Shown piece after piece: positions 57,053 through 64,000 of a stretch of 64,000 bases of DNA (its first letter is position 1; the number at the start of each line of letters is the position of its first letter). The notes beneath the pieces were generated by a model. The model had not been told where the DNA came from, ran no database searches, and saw only the letters and a list, made by a program, of their open reading frames with translations. The stretch is from NCBI RefSeq assembly GCF_020736705.1, contig NZ_CP085990.1, positions 3,038,001-3,102,000 of the forward strand, read 5' to 3'. The position numbers and the translations under genes were made by a program. The stretch comes from Psychrobacter sanguinis (GTDB lineage: Bacteria; Pseudomonadota; Gammaproteobacteria; Pseudomonadales; Moraxellaceae).

Positions 57053-58750
57053 ATGACAAACTCTAAATTCACTCGCACAGACACCAGTCGCCATATCGCC
57101 TCTCCTACAGGAACTGACTTATCCTGCAAAAGTTGGTTAACTGAAGCACCCTTTCGTATGCTACAAAATAACTTACATCCCGACGTGGCAGAGAACCCTC
57201 AAAGCTTAGTCGTTTATGGTGGCATCGGTCGTGCCGCCCGTAACTGGGAATGTTACGATCAACTTTTAGAATCATTAAAAGAGTTAGAGGATGATCAAAC
57301 CTTATTAGTGCAATCAGGGAAACCGGTCGGCGTTTTTCAAACTCATGAAGATGCCCCACGCGTTTTAATTGCGAATTCAAACCTAGTGCCTAAATGGGCG
57401 ACATGGGAGCATTTTAATGAATTAGACCGTAAAGACTTATTTATGTATGGGCAAATGACTGCTGGTAGTTGGATTTATATAGGTACTCAAGGCATTGTCC
57501 AAGGTACCTATGAAACTTTTGCTGAAGCAGGTCGTCAGCATTATGACGGTGACTGGACCGGCCGTTGGATTTTGACAGCAGGCCTAGGAGGTATGGGCGG
57601 CGCTCAGCCTCTAGCAGCCACATTTGCCGGTGCAGTCTCTTTAAATATTGAGTGCCAACAAAGTAGCATTGATTTTCGTCTACGTACCGGCTATGTCGAT
57701 ATGCAGGCCAAAGACTTAGATGAGGCATATGATTTAATTAAAAAACACACTGCAGCAGGTGATGCGCTGTCTATCGCCCTATTAGGCAATGCTGCTGAGA
57801 TTTTGCCAGAAATGGTTAAACGTGCTCAGGCCGGTGAAATTAAACCTGATTTAGTTACTGACCAAACTTCTGCTCATGATCTGATTAACGGATATCTGCC
57901 AGCAGGCTGGAGTGTTGATGAGTGGAAAGCAGCTGCTGCCGATGCGACACAACACGAAAAACTGGCTAAAGCCGCTGCAGAGTCTTGTGCCGTACATGTA
58001 CAAGCCATGTTGGATTTTCAAGAGATGGGAATTCCAGCAACGGACTACGGTAACAACATTCGTCAAGTGGCCTTTGATGAAGGCGTAAAAGATGCCTTTA
58101 ACTTCCCAGGCTTCGTGCCTGCCTATGTCCGTCCCCTGTTCTGTCAAGGCAAAGGACCGTTCCGCTGGGTAGCTTTATCAGGTGATCCAGAAGACATCTA
58201 CAAAACCGATCAAAAAATCAAAGAGCTGTTCCCAGACAATACCCATGTACACAACTGGTTGGATATGGCTAATGAGCGTATCAAATTCCAAGGTCTGCCT
58301 GCGCGTATCTGCTGGCTTGGCTTAGGGGAACGCGACAAAGCTGGTCTAGCCTTTAACGAGATGGTGAAAAATGGCGAGTTAAAAGGCCCAATCGTTATTG
58401 GCCGTGACCACCTAGATACCGGCTCTGTGGCTAGCCCGAACCGTGAGACTGAAAGTATGAAAGATGGTACGGATGCAGTATCGGACTGGGCACTCTTAAA
58501 TGGTATGTTAAACGTGGCCGGTGGCGCAACGTGGGTATCGCTGCATCATGGCGGCGGTGTAGGTATGGGTTATTCTCAGCATTCGGGCATGGTGATTGTG
58601 GCTGATGGTACCGACGCGGCAGCCAAGCGTCTGGCTCGTGTACTGGTTAATGATTGTGGCTCAGGGGTGATGCGCCATGCCGATGCGGGCTATGAGTTAG
58701 CTATTAAGACAGCTAAAGAGTATGGTTTGAACTTGCCTATGATTAAATAG
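57053..58750 (+). CDS. hutU: Urocanate hydratase
   Basis: HutU converts urocanate to 4-imidazolone-5-propionate with tightly bound NAD+, the second step of histidine breakdown. The protein is highly conserved: [39 protein letters not shown], the NAD-binding [19 protein letters not shown], the active-site Cys in [15 protein letters not shown], and [21 protein letters not shown]. Its 565 residues are the usual length. AAGGA lies before the ATG. It is the first gene of the catabolic operon. Confidence 0.97.
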   Translation: MTNSKFTRTDTSRHIASPTGTDLSCKSWLTEAPFRMLQNNLHPDVAENPQSLVVYGGIGRAARNWECYDQLLESLKELEDDQTLLVQSGKPVGVFQTHEDAPRVLIANSNLVPKWATWEHFNELDRKDLFMYGQMTAGSWIYIGTQGIVQGTYETFAEAGRQHYDGDWTGRWILTAGLGGMGGAQPLAATFAGAVSLNIECQQSSIDFRLRTGYVDMQAKDLDEAYDLIKKHTAAGDALSIALLGNAAEILPEMVKRAQAGEIKPDLVTDQTSAHDLINGYLPAGWSVDEWKAAAADATQHEKLAKAAAESCAVHVQAMLDFQEMGIPATDYGNNIRQVAFDEGVKDAFNFPGFVPAYVRPLFCQGKGPFRWVALSGDPEDIYKTDQKIKELFPDNTHVHNWLDMANERIKFQGLPARICWLGLGERDKAGLAFNEMVKNGELKGPIVIGRDHLDTGSVASPNRETESMKDGTDAVSDWALLNGMLNVAGGATWVSLHHGGGVGMGYSQHSGMVIVADGTDAAAKRLARVLVNDCGSGVMRHADAGYELAIKTAKEYGLNLPMIK

Positions 58751-58787
58751 CTTGTTTCACCCCATTATGGAAAGCTCCTTCAAGCAA

Positions 58788-58822
58788 GCTTAATTTGCCT
58801 ACCCAAAATAGGCAAGTTAAGC
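58788..58822 (+). promoter_or_regulatory. Strong intercistronic hairpin between hutU and the transporter gene
   Basis: A 14-bp stem with one G-U pair (gcttaatttgccta at 58788-58801, taggcaagttaagc at 58809-58822) closes on cccaaaa. No T tract follows, so it is more likely to mark RNA processing or 3'-end protection of the hutU message than full termination. Confidence 0.55.
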
Positions 58823-58939
58823 CATTGGTTCAATAACTGGGTCTCATTAGGCATTAATTAACTAACTGACTCTATTCAACAGACCATTTAGTTAGCTCAA
58901 TAAAGCTTAACCTATTCCCACAGACAAGGATTTGTCATC

Positions 58940-60331
58940 ATGGAAATCGATAACAAGATCGAAATACTTACGGTAGATCAGCAAGAATTACAGCCAAGCG
59001 CGTCAATCAACCCCGGTTCACTGTTGTCTCGATCACGCGGCATCTTTCAGCTGGTTATTTTTAGCATTATTGGTATCACCACGTTTTTTATACCGTTTAC
59101 CATTAATGATAAAAGTACCATTTTATTTGATCATGCCGCCTCTTATTTGGTCAATGACTTACACACTTTGGCAGTTGGACTTTTATTTATTTTGATGGCT
59201 TACGGCTCTATTAAGCCGATTGTCACAGGTAAATATAAGGAAAGCTTTACCCATGCCGTTTTAAGCTTTGCTAAGGTAGTTGGATTGATATTGGCAGCTT
59301 TATATGTATTTGGTATGGCCCCAGACGTTATCATGGAAAAAGATATGATGCCGTTTTTGTTCGAAAAACTTGCTTTACCCGTGGGTATGATTGTACCCAT
59401 TGGTGCCTTAATTTTAGCCTCACTCATTGGCTTTGGATTGCTTGAAATGATTGGGGTGCTCATGCAGCCGATTATGAGACCTATTTGGCGCACTCCAGGC
59501 ACATCAGCCATTGATGCGGTAGCCTCTTTTGTAGGCAGCTACTCTATTGGTCTGCTCATCACTAACCGCGTCTATCTTCAAGGTCATTACTCTACTCGGG
59601 AAGCCATTATTATTGCCACTGGCTTTTCCACCGTGTCAGCAGCATTTATGGTAATTGTAGCGAAAACTTTGGGTTTAATGGAGCTTTGGAATTTCTTTTT
59701 TTGGTCCACACTAATCATTACTTTTATCGTCACAGCCATTACTGCCCGCATTCCGCCCATTAGCTTGGAACGTAACGATGACGCTGACCCTGCAGCGCAG
59801 GCCTTAGCTGATATTAAAGAAAACCGCTTGGGTGCAGCCTTCGAGTTAGGTATTGAAACCTCAAGACGCTCAAATAATTTACCAAAAATATTCTGGTCTA
59901 ATTTTAAAGATGGCTTAGAGATGGCCGCTGCCATCGTACCCTCTATTATCGCTGTCGGGTTGGCTGGTCTGCTATTGGACAAATATACTCCAGTGTTTGA
60001 AATCCTAGGCTTAGTGTTGTATCCATTTACCTTGATTGGCGGCTTAGCCGATCCTCTACTTGCGGCCAAAGGTATGTCGGCCGGATTAGCTGAGATGTTC
60101 TTGCCCGCTTTACTGCTTAGCGAGGCCGATTTCGTGACCCGTTATGTGGCTGGTGTGGTATCTATTAGTAGCGTGCTATTTTTCTCCGCTATGATTCCTT
60201 GTATTCTAGCGACAAAAATTCCATTGTCTATTCCAAAAATGCTAATTATTTGGCTACAAAGAACCGTTCTAAGTATTTTATTAGCCTCTGCCCTAGCTCA
60301 TATAGCTATTGCCGCAGGCTGGATAGGTTGA
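58940..60331 (+). CDS. YjiH-family membrane protein, probable histidine or urocanate transporter
   Basis: A 463-residue protein with about ten to twelve helices, resembling the YjiH family, which contains the 'gate' (nucleoside-recognition-like) domain. The N-terminal 30 residues are hydrophilic. A cytoplasmic loop rich in Asp/Ala (about 277-315) divides it into two halves. GFSTVSAAFMVIVAKTLG and GLADPLLAAKGMSAGLAEMFLPALL look like the gate motifs. Placement between hutU and hutH suggests uptake of histidine or urocanate, or export of a product; this rests on context only. AAGGA lies ten bases before the ATG. Confidence 0.8.
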   Translation: MEIDNKIEILTVDQQELQPSASINPGSLLSRSRGIFQLVIFSIIGITTFFIPFTINDKSTILFDHAASYLVNDLHTLAVGLLFILMAYGSIKPIVTGKYKESFTHAVLSFAKVVGLILAALYVFGMAPDVIMEKDMMPFLFEKLALPVGMIVPIGALILASLIGFGLLEMIGVLMQPIMRPIWRTPGTSAIDAVASFVGSYSIGLLITNRVYLQGHYSTREAIIIATGFSTVSAAFMVIVAKTLGLMELWNFFFWSTLIITFIVTAITARIPPISLERNDDADPAAQALADIKENRLGAAFELGIETSRRSNNLPKIFWSNFKDGLEMAAAIVPSIIAVGLAGLLLDKYTPVFEILGLVLYPFTLIGGLADPLLAAKGMSAGLAEMFLPALLLSEADFVTRYVAGVVSISSVLFFSAMIPCILATKIPLSIPKMLIIWLQRTVLSILLASALAHIAIAAGWIG

Positions 60332-60491
60332 ACTTAATAAAACACTAATAACAATAATGGTCTAGGCTCCAAAAAATTACTTAGGCCGAGTTTTAATCTG
60401 CTAATAAGCTTAGCTCTGACAATTTAAAAACGATACCAAATAAAACTTCGTATTAAACAAATTATATAAATCATTAATAAAGGACTTTCTC

Positions 60492-62051
60492 ATGTCTTCT
60501 AATCAAACCCTTAGTCTTACTCCACGTAAGCTTACCTTTGCTCAGCTACGTCAAGTGTATGACACCCCAGTACAGGTGAGTTTGGTTGACTCTGCTTATC
60601 AAGATATCGACGCCTCGCATGACTGTGTAAAAGAGATTATTGCCCGTGACAAAAGTGCTTATGGTATTAACACCGGCTTTGGACTACTGGCAAAGACCCG
60701 TATTAGCGATGATCAACTGGGTTTATTGCAATACAACTTAATTGTGTCTCACTCTGTCGGTACTGGCGAACGCTTAGAAGATGGCGTGGTCCGTCTTATT
60801 ATGGTGATGAAAGTCGCGAGCTTGGCTCAAGGGGTCTCAGGAGTACGCCGTGAAGTAATTGATGGTTTAATTAGCTTAATCAACCACAATATCATCCCAC
60901 ACATTCCTGCCAAAGGCTCTGTGGGAGCGTCTGGCGACTTAGCACCTTTATCGCACATGACATTAACACTACTAGGTCAAGGCACTGCTTATGTTAACGG
61001 CCAAGAGCTTGATGCAAAAGAGGCATTGGCACAAGCAGGACTTGAGCCTGTTACTTTAGCTGCCAAAGAAGGCTTAGCCTTAATTAATGGTACTCAAGTG
61101 TCAACAGCGCTTACTTTACGTGGTTACTTCTTAGCTCGTGATTTGGTTGCGACAGCGACTGTGGTAGGTGCCTTGTCGGTAGATGCTGCTCGCGGCTCTG
61201 ACTCTCCTTTTGATGCGCGTATCCATGAAGTGCGCGGTCATCATGGCCAAATTCAAATTGCTAAGGCGCACCGCAGCTTAATTGCCGGCAGTGACATCCG
61301 CGCTTCGCACACCGAAAACGATGACCGTGTCCAAGACCCTTACTGCCTACGCTGTCAGCCGCAAGTGGTGGGTGCCTGCCTTGATATTATTAACCAAGCC
61401 GGTAACACCTTACTTATTGAGGCCAACGCGGTAACCGACAACCCACTTATCTTTAGAAATGAAGATGGACCTGTTGCTATCTCTGGCGGTAACTTCCATG
61501 CTGAGCCAGTTGCTTTTGCTGCAGATACTTTAGCCTTGGCCATTGCTGAGATCGGCTCTATGTCTGAGCGCCGAGTTGCCTTGCTTATCGATGCGACATT
61601 AAATGGTGGACTCCCTCCATTCTTAGTTGCTAACCCGGGAGTTAACTCAGGCTTTATGATTGCTCATGTTACTGCAGCTGCTCTAGCGTCAGAGAACAAA
61701 TCATTGGCGCATCCTGCTAGCGTGGATAGCATTCCCACTTCTGCCAACCAAGAAGATCATGTATCTATGGCCACCTTTGCCGGCCGCCGTCTTTATGATA
61801 TGGCGCAAAACACAGCTACTATCGTTGGTATTGAGCTGTTGGCTGCTGGGCAAGGTATCGACTTCCATAAACAACTACGCACCTCAAAACCCTTAGTCAA
61901 AGCGCACCAGCTATTACGTGAAAAAGTCGCTTTTTATGACAAAGATCGCTATTTGGCCCCAGACATAGAGGCAGCCAAACAGTTGGTACTGACTGCTGCG
62001 TTAAATAAACATTGGTCTGAACTTCGAGCGGATTGGTTTTTGCAAGACTAA
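60492..62051 (+). CDS. hutH: Histidine ammonia-lyase
   Basis: HutH removes ammonia from histidine to give urocanate, the first step of the pathway. The MIO cofactor forms from Ala146-Ser147-Gly148 in [16 protein letters not shown]. Other landmarks are [15 protein letters not shown] with the catalytic Tyr, [29 protein letters not shown] and [12 protein letters not shown]. The 519 residues are the usual length. AAGGA lies before the ATG. It follows the transporter gene by 160 bases and precedes hutG. Confidence 0.97.
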   Translation: MSSNQTLSLTPRKLTFAQLRQVYDTPVQVSLVDSAYQDIDASHDCVKEIIARDKSAYGINTGFGLLAKTRISDDQLGLLQYNLIVSHSVGTGERLEDGVVRLIMVMKVASLAQGVSGVRREVIDGLISLINHNIIPHIPAKGSVGASGDLAPLSHMTLTLLGQGTAYVNGQELDAKEALAQAGLEPVTLAAKEGLALINGTQVSTALTLRGYFLARDLVATATVVGALSVDAARGSDSPFDARIHEVRGHHGQIQIAKAHRSLIAGSDIRASHTENDDRVQDPYCLRCQPQVVGACLDIINQAGNTLLIEANAVTDNPLIFRNEDGPVAISGGNFHAEPVAFAADTLALAIAEIGSMSERRVALLIDATLNGGLPPFLVANPGVNSGFMIAHVTAAALASENKSLAHPASVDSIPTSANQEDHVSMATFAGRRLYDMAQNTATIVGIELLAAGQGIDFHKQLRTSKPLVKAHQLLREKVAFYDKDRYLAPDIEAAKQLVLTAALNKHWSELRADWFLQD

Positions 62052-62108
62052 CGCTAACTAGACTAATCCCTATATTGAACCAAACCTTAACCTTTACGAG
62101 TGCTAATT

Positions 62109-63239
62109 ATGTCAATGTCATCCTTTTTGATGGATAACCCTAAAATTGGTGTCGAACACATTCCTTTTGATGCCAGCCTCTGGACAGGTCGATACGAGCC
62201 GGATGAGTCAGAACGAGCACTATATTGGTATCAGCTGGTTCGAGCGCGCACTCCCTTTAACGCACAAAATGGTTTTATTCAGTCGCACCACCACCATAAT
62301 CAGCCAAACTCAAAAGTCACCTTAGTGGGTTTTGCCTGCGATCAAGGAGTACGCCGCAACTTGGGTCGTGTCGGTGCTAGGCATGCCCCACCCGCCATTC
62401 GTCAAACCTTTGCGAAACTTCCGATTCCCTCTGCGCTACAGAACAATTTTGATAAAGCAGACTATGACAAGTTCTTGGCGGATGTTGGTGATATTGTCTG
62501 TTATGACAATGATAGCTTAATACCTGAAATACTTGAGCAAACTCAAGCTCAATATAGTAAACAAGTAGCAGGTATTATCAGTCAAGACAGCTTGGCTATT
62601 GGTCTAGGAGGTGGTCATGCCATTGCCTATGCTAGCTATATGGGGCTTTGGCAGGCATTAAATAATAAATCCGACTTAAACGATATCAATGCCACAGTTT
62701 CGAGTGCCCCAAAGATTGGTATTATTAATTTCGATGCCCATTTAGACATTCGTAATGCTCCTAAAGGCACTTCTGGCACTCCATTTCGACAGATAGCTGA
62801 GCACAACCGATCTCAAGGTCAGCCATTCCATTACTGTGCCATTGGTATCAGTCAATTTTCTAACACCACCGCTTTGTTCGACAGAGCCAATGAGTTGGGA
62901 ATTACCATTATTACTGATGATTCGTGTGCTCGCAGTAGCTGGGAGTGTATCGTGAGACAGCTACATCAATTTATTGAAGAAGTAGATGTATTGTATGTCA
63001 CTATGGATATGGATGCCTTCCCAGCCAGCATCGTACCTGGTGTGAGCGCTCCTGCAGCTAAAGGCATTTCTATCGACTTTGCTGAACGCTGTCTTGAAGT
63101 TATCTTTGCCAGTGGTAAAGTAAAAATGGCCGATTTTGCTGAAATTAATCCCACATATGATATTGATGGGCGCAGCTGCAAGGTCACTGCCCGCTTTTTA
63201 GCACTAATGATTCAACATCATTTATTATTGCAAGCGTAA
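62109..63239 (+). CDS. hutG: Formimidoylglutamase
   Basis: HutG hydrolyses N-formimidoyl-L-glutamate to glutamate and formamide, the last step of this form of the pathway. It belongs to the Mn-dependent ureohydrolases: GLGGGHAIAYAS (first metal His), NFDAHLDIRNAPKGTSGTPF and MDMDAFPASIVPGVSAPAAKG carry the metal ligands. Residues before about 75 are longer than in arginases. The ATG at 62109 with GAG upstream is preferred; the frame can be read from a GTG at 62100. It lies 57 bases after hutH. Confidence 0.93.
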   Translation: MSMSSFLMDNPKIGVEHIPFDASLWTGRYEPDESERALYWYQLVRARTPFNAQNGFIQSHHHHNQPNSKVTLVGFACDQGVRRNLGRVGARHAPPAIRQTFAKLPIPSALQNNFDKADYDKFLADVGDIVCYDNDSLIPEILEQTQAQYSKQVAGIISQDSLAIGLGGGHAIAYASYMGLWQALNNKSDLNDINATVSSAPKIGIINFDAHLDIRNAPKGTSGTPFRQIAEHNRSQGQPFHYCAIGISQFSNTTALFDRANELGITIITDDSCARSSWECIVRQLHQFIEEVDVLYVTMDMDAFPASIVPGVSAPAAKGISIDFAERCLEVIFASGKVKMADFAEINPTYDIDGRSCKVTARFLALMIQHHLLLQA

Positions 63240-63308
63240 GAATCTCATTAGTCTGTAAATAGCCCGATAAAATTTATACCAAACTCACCAATAAACTTGG
63301 AGTCGGTT

Positions 63309-64000
63309 ATGACATCCTCAATAATCAAAGACTTTCCTGAAGATTTTGACACCCTGATTTTACACGCCAATATTGCGACCTTCTCCGAACAATATGGCTT
63401 TGATAGAGCATTGGCTGTGGCCAACTCAAAACCTAAAAACGATACAAAATATCACAGCCCTTACGGTCAAATTATAGACGCAGCATTGACTATTAAGGAT
63501 GGCAAAATCAGCTGGATTGGCGACACTCAAAGTGCCTTAAATAGTCCGGTCTATCACAATGCTATTATGCAGGCAGATGCCGATGACAAAATTATTTATG
63601 CCAATCGTCAATGGTTATTGCCAGGTCTTATCGACTGCCACACTCATCTAGTGTATGGCGGTAATCGTAGTGATGAGTTCGAAGCACGTCTGCAAGGTAT
63701 TAGCTACAAAGAGATTGCTGAAAACGGTGGTGGTATCGTCGCCACAGTAACGGCAACACGAGAAGCGGATTTTGATGAGCTATATGCACAAACCGAACGC
63801 CGTCTGCAAGCGCTATTGGCTGAAGGCGTCACCACTATTGAAATTAAATCTGGCTATGGTTTAGATTTAGAAACTGAACGTAAAATGCTACAAGTGGCTC
63901 GCCAACTAGGTAAAGATTACAATATTACGGTAAAAACCACTTATCTTGCTGCCCACGCTCTACCAACCGAGTATAAAGATAAAAAAAATGGCTCAGATGA
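63309..64000 (+). CDS. hutI: Imidazolonepropionase (partial, runs off the window)
   Basis: The first 230 codons of HutI are present, open to the window end. HutI opens the imidazolone ring to give N-formimidoyl-L-glutamate. The metal-site motif [27 protein letters not shown], then [20 protein letters not shown] and [20 protein letters not shown] are characteristic. An N-terminal insert of about 20 residues ([14 protein letters not shown]) seems extra relative to common HutI. GGAG lies six bases before the ATG. It follows hutG by 69 bases. The second half of the enzyme lies beyond 64000. Confidence 0.95.
   Translation, partial: MTSSIIKDFPEDFDTLILHANIATFSEQYGFDRALAVANSKPKNDTKYHSPYGQIIDAALTIKDGKISWIGDTQSALNSPVYHNAIMQADADDKIIYANRQWLLPGLIDCHTHLVYGGNRSDEFEARLQGISYKEIAENGGGIVATVTATREADFDELYAQTERRLQALLAEGVTTIEIKSGYGLDLETERKMLQVARQLGKDYNITVKTTYLAAHALPTEYKDKKNGSD

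Noticed and set aside
59587-60069. Minus-strand ORF of 160 codons
   Set aside because: It is antisense to the YjiH-family gene and has no independent start signals.
1-64000. tRNA or rRNA genes, CRISPR arrays, prophage genes or toxin-antitoxin pairs
   Set aside because: I looked for T-loop-like gttcgaat words, regular spaced repeats and the usual protein families and found none that hold up.

Overview
This window looks like part of the chromosome of a Moraxellaceae gammaproteobacterium, most likely Psychrobacter or a close relative. That is an inference from AT-rich intergenic DNA, the RNase H-DnaQ fusion protein, the waaA/rsmE, rnfB-nth and rplU-rpmA neighbourhoods, and the overall style of the proteins; a 16S or average-nucleotide-identity comparison would settle it. 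Nearly all of the window is ordinary chromosomal content. There is no prophage, integrative element, CRISPR array or defence island, and I see no rRNA or tRNA gene.

Layout. 1-510: right-hand part of an IS630-family element cut by the window edge. 978-5227: an alpha/beta hydrolase, dapD (lysine and peptidoglycan), queE (queuosine) and a drug/metabolite exporter. 5180-5968: an intact IS1-family element with 25-bp perfect inverted repeats, which supplies the last codons of the exporter. 5983-8773 (minus): a TetR regulator, lolA, rpmA and rplU. 9610-10641: ispB. 11710-18154: a complete RND tripartite efflux operon (adaptor, pump, outer-membrane channel) behind a 1-kb non-coding region and with no regulator gene beside it. 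18307-19296 (minus): a small membrane protein and a lipoprotein. 19573-25502 (plus): the rnhA-dnaQ fusion, rnfB-like ferredoxin, nth, metK, a DUF3144 protein and a Kazal-like lipoprotein. 25623-36021 (minus): BCCT transporter, lipoprotein, clpB, a GST with a small membrane protein, and gyrA. 36371-37174: cmoM. 37200-42692 (minus): a ferric-iron ABC transporter with two binding-protein genes. 42831-48294 (minus): rsmE, waaA, cardiolipin synthase and a bacterial type IB topoisomerase. 48582-51269 (minus): a hydroxyacyl-CoA dehydrogenase and an acyl-CoA synthetase. 51524-54019 (minus): ppnP, small ORFs and rtcB. 54186-55627 (minus): two half-size YeeE/YedE proteins and an ArsR regulator with the two-cysteine pattern of sulfide sensors. 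55862-64000: the histidine utilisation locus, hutC divergent from hutU-(YjiH transporter)-hutH-hutG-hutI, with hutI running off the end.

How parts work together. The hut genes take histidine through urocanate and imidazolonepropionate to formimidoylglutamate and glutamate; HutC probably represses them at a perfect TTTGTATATACAAA palindrome placed between the -35 and -10 of the hutU promoter. The Fbp-type system imports Fe(III), with a Fur-like site upstream of the binding protein. The YeeE/YedE pair with its ArsR protein looks like a sulfur-species import and sensing unit.

I did not find a clearly new multi-gene system. The items I would look at first are an unannotated 31-codon Met-rich ORF at 53924-54019, with a near-consensus promoter and a GGAGGA ribosome site, in the leader region of rtcB; a second short ORF directly behind rtcB (52325-52417); the second iron-binding protein, which has lost the tyrosine cluster; the inverted repeat across the metK promoter; and the IS1 copy without target duplication.
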